Shown: positions 19,299 to 27,923 of the stretch, piece by piece
Numbering within the stretch: position 1 is the first letter of the stretch
How the letters are laid out: each line of letters begins with the position of its first letter
Source of the DNA: Candidatus Gastranaerophilales bacterium
Lineage (GTDB): Bacteria > Cyanobacteriota > Vampirovibrionia > Gastranaerophilales > Gastranaerophilaceae
NCBI GenBank assembly: GCA_944325545.1
Contig: CALVAM010000004.1
Location: 35,086 to 99,085 of the forward strand
Length of the DNA stretch: 64,000 nucleotides
Direction of reading: 5' to 3'
Program-made: the position numbers and the translations under genes
The notes under the pieces: generated by a model
Told to the model about the DNA's origin: nothing
The model's database searches: none
Seen by the model: the letters and a program-made list of their open reading frames with translations, nothing else

Positions 19299-20499
19299 AA
19301 TAAAAAATATCTTTTTAAATAATTTTTATCCAATATCTCTATATGCAAGACAAATTGCAGGAACATTAATACTGTTTATTATTGCGAGATATTTGTCTAT
19401 ATATGATTTTGGGCTATTTTCCAGCTATAAAAACATAGCAACTTTTTGTTTTATGTTCGCTAATTTAGAATATGCAAATTATATTCTTGTATCTTCTAAA
19501 GCCAATGTAAAAGAAGTTAAGCTCAAAATTTCATTATTTATTTTAAATGCTATTTTTATTGGAATATTAATAGCATTAGGTTCAACTTTCTTTAAACTAG
19601 ACAGCCATATACTATTTTGCCTAGTAGTAATAAGAACATTTTTTGATGGAACTTTTTTTGCTTTAATTCTTCCTTACTTTCAAGCAACAAAAACTTTTAA
19701 TACTATTGCAAAAATTAATATTGTATATGCTATTTGTATTTCTTTAATAGCAATATTTTCGTACATTTTTAAACTTTCACTATATAAATTTTTATTATTG
19801 AATATTTGTCTAGGATTAATTAATTTTATCCAGTGTTCATACTTTGCAAAAATCAATTATCCTTTGGTATTTAACCATATTAAAAGGTTCTGTAAAATGG
19901 TAGATAAAAGTATTTGGGCTTATATTGGGGTTAACATAGCATCTTTTTTATTCAATCAACTATCATCTCTGTATGTTTCTACATGCTTATCTAAAGCTGA
20001 AGCAGCACTTTATTTTTCAGCATTCACTATAGCAGCTGTAATTGGTCTACTAATCGCAGCACAAATACAAAAGATGATGCCAGATTTAATTAATAATAGT
20101 ATTGAGAACATAAAATTAATACTCAAAAGAAATTTAAAAATAATGTTGATTATCACAGGTGGATTATTCATATTTATGCTTCTTTTCGGGAAAATACTGC
20201 TAATACTATTATACGGACAAAACTACTATACAAATGCATATCCTATACTTTTAATACTTATGTTCGGAAACATTTGTGTTGCAGAAGCCGCCGTCTATGG
20301 TGCATATATTACAGCTAGTGGAAATCAAAAAAGAAAAATACCAATGCAGTTGGAAGCTACCTCTTTAACAATAATAGGCTTAATAATATTACATAGATTT
20401 GGCATATATGGAGCTGCTCTTACTTTCTCATTTGCAGCTCTTTATATTTCGTATAGATATACAACTTTTACTATAAAATTAATAAGAGCTATCGAATAG
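19288..20499 (+). CDS. Wzx-like polysaccharide flippase
   Basis: This 403-aa protein has about 11-12 hydrophobic segments spread over its whole length and starts LYARQIAGTLILFIIARYLS followed by DFGLF, the pattern of the polysaccharide biosynthesis (MOP/Wzx) family. Wzx proteins flip undecaprenyl-linked repeat units to the periplasm. SGNQKRKIPMQLEATSLTII near the C-terminus is also family-like. Substrate depends on the repeat unit made by the cluster. It overlaps the pyruvyltransferase gene by 11 bases and precedes the nitroreductase by 24. Confidence 0.82.
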   Translation: MLNKIKNIFLNNFYPISLYARQIAGTLILFIIARYLSIYDFGLFSSYKNIATFCFMFANLEYANYILVSSKANVKEVKLKISLFILNAIFIGILIALGSTFFKLDSHILFCLVVIRTFFDGTFFALILPYFQATKTFNTIAKINIVYAICISLIAIFSYIFKLSLYKFLLLNICLGLINFIQCSYFAKINYPLVFNHIKRFCKMVDKSIWAYIGVNIASFLFNQLSSLYVSTCLSKAEAALYFSAFTIAAVIGLLIAAQIQKMMPDLINNSIENIKLILKRNLKIMLIITGGLFIFMLLFGKILLILLYGQNYYTNAYPILLILMFGNICVAEAAVYGAYITASGNQKRKIPMQLEATSLTIIGLIILHRFGIYGAALTFSFAALYISYRYTTFTIKLIRAIE

Positions 20500-20523
20500 T
20501 TAATAAATAATCAAGGAGATATT

Positions 20524-21471
20524 ATGAAAGAAATTTTAAGAAAACTAAAAAAAATATACTTAGGACTTGTCTATTCTATACATTATCTAATTAAATTTTT
20601 TGTATTTGTTTGTTTAGATTTTAATAAAGAAAAAAGCCTTGAAACAAAACTACTTCTTGCTGTTCATAGTATTGAAAAAGGTTTTGGCATTCAAAATACT
20701 AGAATGGAATTTGGTAAACGAAATATAAAAATATTACAAAAAACCATTGTTAGTTATGAAAAAAAAGGATATAAAAAAAATGGTTTTGCTTATTTATCAG
20801 CTCTAAGCATTTTAGAAACTTATATAAAATATCATTTAGATCGAAACATTCACGATGAGTATATAAAATCATTAACATCTTTTATAAAAGAAAGAAATTT
20901 TCAAAATATACCTACTGGGTTTAAAATGATCAATAACCAAACTACACCTAATGATTATCTAGGTCTTATTAAGACTAGACACAGTGTAAGAGCTTTTAGC
21001 GATAAACATGTAGATGAAAATGTAATAATAAATTGCATTAAATTAGCACAAACTGCTCCATCGGCTTGTAATAGGCAAACAGTTAAAGTTTATTATACTA
21101 TGGATAATAAGAAAATAGATTCAATAGGAGATTTAATGGCCGGTAACAAAGGCTTTACCAATGTTAATAATTATTTAGTTATAACCTCTGATGTTTCAGC
21201 ATATACATATTGGGAAAATGGACAATGGATGACAAATGCTGGTATTTTTATCTATTCATTAGTTTTAGCATTAGAATACTACAACATTGGGAATTGTATT
21301 TTACAATGGATTGATAATCTTAAAAAAGATAAAATTTTAAGAAAAATTTTAAATATTCCAACTAATGAACATATTGTAGCAAGTATTGCCATTGGACATA
21401 AAATGGATGAATATAAAATTTTATATGCTACAAGAAAAGATATTAATGATATACTAGTAAAAGTTAATTAA
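20524..21471 (+). CDS. Nitroreductase-family flavoprotein of polysaccharide locus
   Basis: The C-terminal 180 residues of this 315-aa protein are a nitroreductase fold: LIKTRHSVRAFSDKHVDENV, AQTAPSACNRQTVKVYY (FMN phosphate site), AGIFIYSLVLALEYYNIG and a closing AIGHK. The first 130 residues are not part of the classical fold: a basic, hydrophobic start (YSIHYLIKFFVFVCL) and HSIEKGFGIQNTRMEFGK, which I recall from nitroreductases placed in exopolysaccharide loci. It may oxidise or reduce a sugar-linked or quinone substrate at the membrane; the reaction is unknown. It lies between the flippase and the chain-length gene with short gaps. Confidence 0.75.
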   Translation: MKEILRKLKKIYLGLVYSIHYLIKFFVFVCLDFNKEKSLETKLLLAVHSIEKGFGIQNTRMEFGKRNIKILQKTIVSYEKKGYKKNGFAYLSALSILETYIKYHLDRNIHDEYIKSLTSFIKERNFQNIPTGFKMINNQTTPNDYLGLIKTRHSVRAFSDKHVDENVIINCIKLAQTAPSACNRQTVKVYYTMDNKKIDSIGDLMAGNKGFTNVNNYLVITSDVSAYTYWENGQWMTNAGIFIYSLVLALEYYNIGNCILQWIDNLKKDKILRKILNIPTNEHIVASIAIGHKMDEYKILYATRKDINDILVKVN

Positions 21472-21494
21472 ACATATTATACAAGGAGAGATTA

Positions 21495-22844
21495 ATGGAA
21501 AATTATAATTATAATCAAGAATTAGACGAAGAATTAACAATTGATTTAAAGAAAATCTTTTTTGCACTTTGGAGTAGAAAAACTCTCATTGCTAAAACTT
21601 TTATTAGCATATTAATATTTTTCATAATACTAACATTCATTTCTCCTAAAAAATATAAAGTCGAAGCTGATTTGTATATTAATAAATCTAATAATTCAAA
21701 TATGGTAGAAATTAACCCTTACGCTATTGAAGAATTAGGTGCTGGAGGTGGAATGGCTGCGCTTATGTCTGGAGGTGGGGGGCTTACAAATGAACTTGAG
21801 CTAATGCAATCTCCATTAGTTATTGATAAAGTGATTAGAGAGAACGATTTAAAATATAAAAAGAAATATGGTTTTTTACCTAATAAAAAAGAGGGTGAAT
21901 ACATTTCTACAACAGCATTTCTAAAGAAAAACATTTCTTTTGAAAACAAAAAAGGAACAAATGTTGTAACTATTGAATATAAATCTAAAGATCCGGAACT
22001 AGCATATAATGTTGTAAGTTCTATAATCACGAATTACATAGAATTGCACAAAGAATTACATAGCGAAAAATCAAAATCTGATAAAAAGATTATTGAAAAT
22101 CAATACAATATAGCTAAAAAATCTTTTGATGAAAAAGTTAAAAAAGCTGACGGACTACCTGAACAAGCTCTTGCTATGTCTGGAAATATTTCTGCAATGT
22201 CAGCTTTTTCTCGCTCTGCTCAACAAGCTTTATCAAATCTAAAAGGCCAGGTTATTCAAGGCGAAAAAGCTAAATTAGCTCTTACTGAAGAAGCTAATAA
22301 AGTTGCAGAATTATCTTCAAAATTAGAGTGGGCGAAAATGGTTGAAGAAATGTCTGATTCTTCTAAAGTTCTTATTTTAAAAGAGCCTCAAAAATTAAGA
22401 GATTTTGAATATGCTTCTCCAAAATTATTGATAAATATATTATTAGGTATTATATTTGGAGCAATTGCTTCATTATTTGCTGTGATTTTTGCAGAAAATA
22501 CTGACAAAAAACTTACTTACTCAATGCTCGGCGAAAACATTATTTACAATGGAGAAAATGATTTTACTGATTTAAAAGTTCAAATACTAGCTAAAAAAGA
22601 TAAAAAAATTGCTTGCGTTATGTTTGAAGAATTAAGCTCATTTTTAGCGCTACAATTAAAAGATTTTAAAAATTTTGATTTCATAAAAGCAGATATTTCA
22701 TCTGAATTCGTTGAAAGAGTTAAGAATTCTGAAGAAGTAATCATATTTGCTTCTATTAATAAAACAAATTCAAAATTTTACAAACAAATCAAACAAATGC
22801 TTAATGAAATGAATAAAGAAATTAATTTAGAAGTATTAATATAA
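21495..22844 (+). CDS. Wzz-type chain-length determinant with degenerate kinase-like tail
   Basis: This 449-aa protein has the Wzz/BY-kinase membrane architecture: a first membrane helix near residues 33-50 (TFISILIFFIILTF), a periplasmic region with a coiled coil near 175-275, and a second helix near 310-330 (INILLGIIFGAIASLFAVIFAE) just after the family's proline-rich turn (here ASPKLL). Such proteins set polysaccharide chain length. About 115 residues follow the second helix, where tyrosine autokinases carry their ATPase domain. Here no Walker A (GxxGxGK[ST]) is visible and there is no tyrosine-rich tail, so the domain looks non-catalytic. A glycine-rich stretch (GAGGGMAALMSGGGG) lies near residue 80. 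Confidence 0.8.
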   Translation: MENYNYNQELDEELTIDLKKIFFALWSRKTLIAKTFISILIFFIILTFISPKKYKVEADLYINKSNNSNMVEINPYAIEELGAGGGMAALMSGGGGLTNELELMQSPLVIDKVIRENDLKYKKKYGFLPNKKEGEYISTTAFLKKNISFENKKGTNVVTIEYKSKDPELAYNVVSSIITNYIELHKELHSEKSKSDKKIIENQYNIAKKSFDEKVKKADGLPEQALAMSGNISAMSAFSRSAQQALSNLKGQVIQGEKAKLALTEEANKVAELSSKLEWAKMVEEMSDSSKVLILKEPQKLRDFEYASPKLLINILLGIIFGAIASLFAVIFAENTDKKLTYSMLGENIIYNGENDFTDLKVQILAKKDKKIACVMFEELSSFLALQLKDFKNFDFIKADISSEFVERVKNSEEVIIFASINKTNSKFYKQIKQMLNEMNKEINLEVLI

Positions 22845-22854
22845 AGGAGAGAGT

Positions 22855-24378
22855 ATGAAACCAAGAGTAGAAAAACAATCGACTGTTTGGCAATCTAATT
22901 CTATGGGTTGCTTTGATAAACTTAAATTAAAACTAAATAATTTTGTCATTGACCAAACAATAAATTATTTAGGACATAACTTTAGTAAACAAAAACTTAT
23001 TAACCTTGCTAAAATCTTTGAAAAAATTGCAGGTTCTAAAGGCGGAATTAACCATGCAAGAAGAATGCAATGGTTATTTGAATCAGAACATCCACACTTA
23101 TATTGGTGGAAAAAGATTTTAACAGAATTACATCCAAATTGCAGAAATAAATGGATTAAAAATTTCTTTGTGAACGGATATTATGGAGATAACCTAAGAA
23201 AAAGATCCGAATTCAACGAGAAAAACGGATTTTTCCCTCCAACAGTTCTATTATCATCAATTACCAAAAGATGTAACTTCAACTGTAAAGGTTGTTGGGC
23301 TCATGAATATTCTGTAGAAGAAGATTTAACAAAAGAAAAATGGAGAGAAATTTTCACAGAAGCACGTGATGTTATGGGAATTCATATTATCCCGGTTGTA
23401 GGTGGAGAACCTTTTGCTAGAAAAGAATTTTTAGAATTAGCTGAAGAATTTAATGATTGTACATTTATTACTTTTACAAACGGTTCTTTAATTACTGAAA
23501 AAACTGTTGAAAAATTGAAAAAACTTGGAAATGTTCAACCAATGTTTTCTTTATGGGGCTTAAAAGAAGACAATGATGCCGTTCGTGGAGAAGGTTGTTT
23601 TGATATGGTAATGGAAAAAATGGATATGCTTAAAAAAGCAGGTATTTTCTTCGGTGCAAGTATTACAGCAACCAGTAAAAATTGTAATGAAGTTACATCA
23701 GATGAATTCATGAAAATGCTTTCAGATAAAGGAGTACTTTGGAGTTGGTTCTTCCACTATGTTCCTGTAGGTGATAGCCCTGATGTAAGTTTAGTTCCTA
23801 ACGCACAACAAAGACAACAAATTTTAAAAGCTGTATATAATGCAAGAAATACTCTACCTATGATGACTGTAGATTTTTGGGGTGATGGTCCTGAAATGAT
23901 GGGTTGTATTGCAGGTGGCAGACAATATATCCACGTTAATCCGCGTGGAGATGTTGAACCTTGTACATTCGTTCATTTAGCGACTCACAACCTAAAAAAT
24001 TGTACATTAACAGAAGCACTTGCTTCTCCATTTATGAGAGCAATTAGAGACGGTATTCCTTATGAAGACGGAAATATGCTTCGTCCTTGTATGATAGTTG
24101 ATAGACCAGATGTATTAAGAAAATATTACGAAGAATTTAAACCTTACGAAACTCATGAAAATGCAGCTGCATATTTAACAAATCCAGAAATTACTTCTCA
24201 AATTGATAAATACTCTAAAGAAGTTAAAGAAATTCTTGATGAAGACTGGAGAAATAATTTATGGATGACTATATTCCCTCTGGAAGGTGAATATTACGTT
24301 GATAGAGATACTTTCTGTTCTACAGAAAAACCTCAACATAAATGCACTGGTCATTGTGCCGGTTGTACAAACCATTAA
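22855..24378 (+). CDS. Radical SAM/SPASM-type protein
   Basis: This 507-aa protein has an unusual 130-residue N-terminal region before the radical SAM motif (ITKRCNFNCKGCWAHEY, C-x3-C-x2-C near residue 140), followed by VVGGEPFARKE. The C-terminal half carries cysteines in MMGCIAGG, VEPCTFVHL, RPCMIV and a final cluster CSTEKPQHKCTGHCAGCTNH that probably binds extra Fe-S clusters. PRGDVEPC is a common feature of SPASM-containing enzymes. AGGAG lies ahead of the ATG. It is placed 10 bases after the chain-length gene and 12 before a PAP2 gene, hinting at lipid or glycan modification. The substrate is unknown. Confidence 0.8.
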   Translation: MKPRVEKQSTVWQSNSMGCFDKLKLKLNNFVIDQTINYLGHNFSKQKLINLAKIFEKIAGSKGGINHARRMQWLFESEHPHLYWWKKILTELHPNCRNKWIKNFFVNGYYGDNLRKRSEFNEKNGFFPPTVLLSSITKRCNFNCKGCWAHEYSVEEDLTKEKWREIFTEARDVMGIHIIPVVGGEPFARKEFLELAEEFNDCTFITFTNGSLITEKTVEKLKKLGNVQPMFSLWGLKEDNDAVRGEGCFDMVMEKMDMLKKAGIFFGASITATSKNCNEVTSDEFMKMLSDKGVLWSWFFHYVPVGDSPDVSLVPNAQQRQQILKAVYNARNTLPMMTVDFWGDGPEMMGCIAGGRQYIHVNPRGDVEPCTFVHLATHNLKNCTLTEALASPFMRAIRDGIPYEDGNMLRPCMIVDRPDVLRKYYEEFKPYETHENAAAYLTNPEITSQIDKYSKEVKEILDEDWRNNLWMTIFPLEGEYYVDRDTFCSTEKPQHKCTGHCAGCTNH

Positions 24379-24390
24379 TAGAGGAAAAAA

Positions 24391-25002
24391 ATGTTTTGGA
24401 TATTAGCAATATCTTTTATTTTATTTTCAGTTCTAATTAATACCTATCCTACAATTACTTTGTGGGATAGGTCATTAATTATTTTTGTACAAAAACTTTT
24501 AATGAAAATTCCTCAATACATTCCAATAGCTTTTGATGGATTATTATATTCATTAATGCTAATAATACCTATAGTAATTTCTTCTGTATTCTTTACAATT
24601 AAGAAAAAATATTTTGACATTATCTACTTAATCATTATTCCATTAATTACATACGGAATTAGCAGTTCTCTAAAATTAATAATTGAGCGTCCAAGACCTC
24701 CTATAGAAATGCATCTATTACCACACCCTGAAGGTTTTAGCTTCGTTTCAAACCATACTATAATTACATTTTGTTTATGGGGAATGATAACCTATTATTT
24801 AATAAATTATTGTCAAAACAAGTTTATTAAACTTTTGGGAATCTCTATAGCAATTTTATGGAGTATTTTAATTGGTTTCAGTAGAATCTGGCTTGGAGTA
24901 CACAACCCAACTGATGTTATTGCAGCTTATTTATTAGGTGGTATATTATTAATAATTTATATAAAAGTACGAGAATTTATTGAAAAATATATAGGCTTAT
25001 AA
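24391..25002 (+). CDS. PAP2-superfamily membrane phosphatase
   Basis: The 203-aa membrane protein has five to six hydrophobic helices and the three phosphatase motifs of the PAP2 superfamily: KLIIERPRPP (motif 1), a variant motif 2 FVSNHTI where PSGH is usual, and SRIWLGVHNPTDVIA (motif 3 with the catalytic His and Asp). Such enzymes remove phosphate from lipid phosphates, for example undecaprenyl pyrophosphate or phosphatidic acid. With a lipid kinase gene 3 bases downstream, it may act in carrier-lipid recycling or lipid metabolism; the exact substrate cannot be read. Confidence 0.82.
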   Translation: MFWILAISFILFSVLINTYPTITLWDRSLIIFVQKLLMKIPQYIPIAFDGLLYSLMLIIPIVISSVFFTIKKKYFDIIYLIIIPLITYGISSSLKLIIERPRPPIEMHLLPHPEGFSFVSNHTIITFCLWGMITYYLINYCQNKFIKLLGISIAILWSILIGFSRIWLGVHNPTDVIAAYLLGGILLIIYIKVREFIEKYIGL

Positions 25003-25005
25003 TTA

Positions 25006-25860
25006 ATGAAAAATGTTTTAGTTGTCAGTAATTACAAAGCTGGTAGAAAAAAGGCCATTTTAAACAAAAAAATATTAAAAAAATTTTTATATCAACATGC
25101 TGAATATTTTCAAATAATTGATATTTGTGATTTAGAAAATATTAATGCTTCCCAGTTTGATACAATTATAGCAATGGGAGGCGATGGAACAATAAACAAG
25201 ATTTTACCCTATATTATAAATACTGACAAAAAACTGGGAATTATACCCTGCGGCACCGCAAATTTATTAGCAGCGAAACTTGGAATCCCAACAAACATTA
25301 AAAAAGCGTTAAAAATTTTAGAAAAAGAAAATTCAAAAAAAATTGATACAATATCTATAAATAATAAACTTTGTATTTTAAGATTTGGCTTAGGCTATGA
25401 TTCAGATATCATTGGAAAAACTCCTCAATCATTAAAAAATAAATTTGGCTACCTGTCATACTTTATTGCTGGAATTTTATTTGCTCTCAGATTAAAAATA
25501 AAAAATTATCATATTATGTTTGATGATAAGGAATTTAACATTGAAGCTTCTTGCATAATAATTGCAAACGCTTCTAACATGTACAGAAATTTAATTACTA
25601 TAAATAATAAATGTGAATTAGATGATGGCCTAATAGAAATCTTTATTCTAAAAACCAAAAATCCAATAATGTTTTTCATTGAATTACTAAATATAATATT
25701 TAAACATCATATTAACAATTCTAATGCTATGTATTTTAAAACTTCAAAATTAAAAATTAACAACAAATTTAGTTTGGGGCACATTGATGGAGAATCGATA
25801 AAATTCAAAGAAGATATAGTTTTTAATGTTATTCCTAAATCAATTAATATTATAAATTAA
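25006..25860 (+). CDS. Diacylglycerol/lipid kinase-family protein
   Basis: The 284-aa protein belongs to the DAGK_cat/YegS-like lipid kinase family. It has the nucleotide-binding AMGGDGTINKIL near residue 60, IIPCGTANLLAAKLGIP near 85 and LDDGLIEIFIL near 205, all standard for the family. It would phosphorylate a membrane lipid such as diacylglycerol, or less likely an undecaprenol or sphingoid base. It follows the PAP2 phosphatase with a 3-base gap, forming a kinase/phosphatase pair at the end of the polysaccharide locus. A REP-like palindrome lies 34 bases after the stop. Confidence 0.85.
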   Translation: MKNVLVVSNYKAGRKKAILNKKILKKFLYQHAEYFQIIDICDLENINASQFDTIIAMGGDGTINKILPYIINTDKKLGIIPCGTANLLAAKLGIPTNIKKALKILEKENSKKIDTISINNKLCILRFGLGYDSDIIGKTPQSLKNKFGYLSYFIAGILFALRLKIKNYHIMFDDKEFNIEASCIIIANASNMYRNLITINNKCELDDGLIEIFILKTKNPIMFFIELLNIIFKHHINNSNAMYFKTSKLKINNKFSLGHIDGESIKFKEDIVFNVIPKSINIIN

Positions 25861-25894
25861 ATTTATAATATTAATCATTTATCTTAATTTTTAA

Positions 25895-25927
25895 GATGCG
25901 GTAAATCAAAGATTTACCACATCCTAC
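25895..25927 (-). repeat. REP-like palindrome, family B, copy 1
   Basis: On the minus strand this reads GTAG followed by an imperfect hairpin with arms GATGTGGTAAATC and GATTTACCGCATC and a 3-base loop. The same element recurs at 59996-60028 with one loop change. A 5' GTAG before a palindrome is the known plan of REP elements mobilised by REP-associated tyrosine transposases. It lies between two convergent genes, where it may also slow transcription. Confidence 0.75.
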
Positions 25928-25953
25928 TTTCTAGAATTATTATATTATCACAC

Positions 25954-26520
25954 TTAAATTTTTCTATAGCCACACTTAGGACATACATTTTCTGAATTTA
26001 AAGCAATTCCACATAAAGGACAACGTTCCATAGTTCTATTAACTTTATAACATTCACTAGCTGCATTAACACCACTTGTAAATATAATTTTTGAGATATT
26101 CAACTTATCTTTCAATAACTCATAAACAATTTTAATCATTCCTTCAACAGTCATAGTTTCTTTTGTAACTACCAATCTACAATCAGGATAAGCTGTAGCT
26201 AATTCAGTTTTAAAAGCATAACCTTTCATAGTATTTTGTGGAGCCCCATTTTTAATACCTTGTTTTTCATAAACTTCTAAAATAGCTGGTAAAAGAGGAT
26301 CATCTTCTCTTAAAATTGTTGCGTGATCAAAATTTTTCAAAACGTCCCAAGCTGTTTTTTGAATTTCATTACACGGAAAAACCATATTAACACCAGTATT
26401 AATACTATCTTCTACTTCAATTGTTAAAACTCCTGTATGACCATGTAAATATTGTGCTTCTCCTTTAAAGCCATAAAATCTATGTGCATACTGTAAATCA
26501 AATGTTGTAATCGATTTCAT
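25954..26520 (-). CDS. COG0720 (6-pyruvoyl-tetrahydropterin synthase/QueD-like) protein with zinc ribbon
   Basis: The first 150 residues of this 188-aa protein follow the tunnelling-fold PTPS/QueD family: AHRFYGF with His13, LHGHTG with His26 and His28 (the zinc ligands), NFDHATIL, and TMEGMI-type C-terminal motifs. The cysteine nucleophile that QueD places four residues before HGH is absent; position 22 is Ala and position 21 is Glu. The last 30 residues are a C-x2-C, C-x2-C zinc ribbon (CPLCG, CPKCG) not present in standard QueD. No queC, queE or queF lies near. It may act in pterin or queuosine synthesis, but the altered active site makes a plain QueD label unsafe. Confidence 0.75.
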   Translation of the reverse strand: MKSITTFDLQYAHRFYGFKGEAQYLHGHTGVLTIEVEDSINTGVNMVFPCNEIQKTAWDVLKNFDHATILREDDPLLPAILEVYEKQGIKNGAPQNTMKGYAFKTELATAYPDCRLVVTKETMTVEGMIKIVYELLKDKLNISKIIFTSGVNAASECYKVNRTMERCPLCGIALNSENVCPKCGYRKI

Positions 26521-26710
26521 AAATTACCCCTTTCTAATTTGACCCAATAAAAACTTCGACTAATAATATCAATTTTTTTGTTACAATCAGTCAATATAAT
26601 TTACTTTACCTAAATATTAAATTAATTTTTTATTTTCTTACATTTTTATTTAATAATATTTAATCTAACCTTTATTTTATACTTAAATGTTTTTTAAAAT
26701 AAGCTAACCT

Positions 26711-26732
26711 GTAGGGTGCAATTTTTTGCACC
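26711..26732 (+). repeat. REP-like palindrome, family A, copy 1
   Basis: GTAG followed by a perfect hairpin: arms GGTGCAA (26715-26721) and TTGCACC (26726-26732) with a TTTT loop. Identical copies lie at 59688-59709 and 59836-59857. The GTAG-plus-palindrome plan is that of REP elements. Confidence 0.75.
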
Positions 26733-26815
26733 AACTAAGTAATTTACAAAGAAAATTAAATACATCATAGAAAAGAATAAATAATTTCATTTAAATATAT
26801 TTTAACAAAATATAT

Positions 26816-26843
26816 TTGTAAAATATAAAAAATAATGTATAAT
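26816..26843 (+). promoter_or_regulatory. Predicted sigma-70-type promoter
   Basis: TTGTAA (26816-26821) and TATAAT (26838-26843) are separated by 16 bases and lie 23 bases ahead of the ATG at 26867, with the ribosome site AGAAAGG in between. Confidence 0.55.
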
Positions 26844-26866
26844 ACATTATCAAGAAAGGTATTTAT

Positions 26867-27439
26867 ATGATTAAAAAGATTTATTTATTATTTTTATTAT
26901 CTATGATTTGTGTTTCCTCAGTAAATGCACAAGTCTTTAAAGGCAGTGCCTTGGATGAAATATCAACCAAAAATCCTAAAGAATTTATTAAAGTAAAAGC
27001 TTTGAGAGATTTAAATTTAGGTAATGGTGTTATTATAAAAAAAGATTCAATCATAACAGGAAAGATGACAGAAGTTGTTTCTCCAGAAAAATTCCATAAA
27101 AACGCAAGTTTTACATTTATCCCAACAGAATATATTGACAATAATGGAGTAAAACATAGTATTTCAAATGAAATCAAAGCGACATACAGACAAAAATTAA
27201 AACCTGATTTAAAACATTCTGAAATAGGAGTTGGTGTAACTACAAATGGAAGTGATCCATCAAATTCAATGTTTATTTTTTCTCCTTCTTATATCTCTAA
27301 TGCTAAAAAAATCGTTAAAGATGAAGGTAAGGAAGTTTGGGAAGATTATGAAAATAGGAATACTCCTTGGGGAAAGGGTGAAGATATAAATATTAATCCT
27401 AACGAAGTTATATATTTTAATTTCCCTGATGTAGAATAA
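26867..27439 (+). CDS. Secreted protein of unknown function, paralogue of the 34752 product
   Basis: I do not recognise a named family. The 190-aa product begins with a clear signal peptide (MIKKIYLLFLLSMICVSSVNA, cleavage before QVFKG). The mature part is beta-rich, with the block IKVKALRDLNLGNGV, KDSIITGKMTEVVSP and KNASFTFIPTEY. The same spacing of residues (VV-D/E-LG, SI, K, VV-P, NASF, P-x-x-Y) occurs in the protein at 34752, so these are diverged paralogues. The acidic C-terminus is short. It lies downstream of its own promoter and converges on fliE. Its position beside flagellar and Maf genes suggests an envelope or surface role. Confidence 0.6.
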   Translation: MIKKIYLLFLLSMICVSSVNAQVFKGSALDEISTKNPKEFIKVKALRDLNLGNGVIIKKDSIITGKMTEVVSPEKFHKNASFTFIPTEYIDNNGVKHSISNEIKATYRQKLKPDLKHSEIGVGVTTNGSDPSNSMFIFSPSYISNAKKIVKDEGKEVWEDYENRNTPWGKGEDININPNEVIYFNFPDVE

Positions 27440-27477
27440 AACTTATTATTTATAGATGTTTTAATAAAAATAAAATA

Positions 27478-27891
27478 TTAAATAGCCATATTTGTAATAT
27501 CAGTATAAGCAGTAAGAATTCTATTTCTTACTTGTATAGCCATTTGCATACTCAAAGAAGCTTTTTCCGCTGCAATCATTGCGTCGTGAATACTAGTGTC
27601 TCCACCCATTGCCAAATCTTCTTGAAGTCTATGTGCTTCTAATTTTGCATCATTTACTGCATTTAGACTATCTCCAATTGCAATTCCCATTTTATTAGCA
27701 AAATTTCCTAATCCTGTTGGATCTTGTTTATCTTTAACCGGATAATTTTTAGCAGCTTTTTCTAAAACTTGATCGAATTCAGTTTTTTCAACTTCAAAAG
27801 ATGCATTTCCTTGTAAAAATTTATTATAATCATTAATTGCATTTAAATTATAATTTGTATTAAATTCGCTTATTCCTAAAGAGAAGTCCAT
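27478..27891 (-). CDS. fliE: Flagellar hook-basal body complex protein FliE
   Basis: FliE links the MS ring to the proximal rod of the flagellum. The 137-aa protein has the family's C-terminal signature DAMIAAEKASLSMQMAIQVRNRILTAY preceded by a coiled-coil segment, and a central NAVNDAKLEAHRLQEDL. The length is slightly above the usual 100-110 aa owing to an N-terminal extension. It is the last gene of the minus-strand operon after flgC (32-base gap). Confidence 0.92.
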   Translation of the reverse strand: MDFSLGISEFNTNYNLNAINDYNKFLQGNASFEVEKTEFDQVLEKAAKNYPVKDKQDPTGLGNFANKMGIAIGDSLNAVNDAKLEAHRLQEDLAMGGDTSIHDAMIAAEKASLSMQMAIQVRNRILTAYTDITNMAI

Positions 27892-27923
27892 TTTTACCCC
27901 TTTATTTCTTTACCCCTTTACCC

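Larger units (their letters stand above)
26521..26866. other. 346-base intergenic region between divergent genes
   Basis: This AT-rich gap separates the divergent COG0720 gene and a secreted-protein gene. It holds the AAAGGGG ribosome site of the minus-strand gene near 26524, a family-A REP-like palindrome at 26711-26732 and a sigma-70-type promoter at 26816-26843. I searched by eye for a preQ1 riboswitch ahead of the COG0720 gene and saw none. No further coding potential is visible. Confidence 0.6.

Noticed and set aside
26521..26866. preQ1 riboswitch ahead of the COG0720 gene
   Set aside because: No preQ1-I type hairpin with the A-rich tail and conserved C-rich site could be found by eye.
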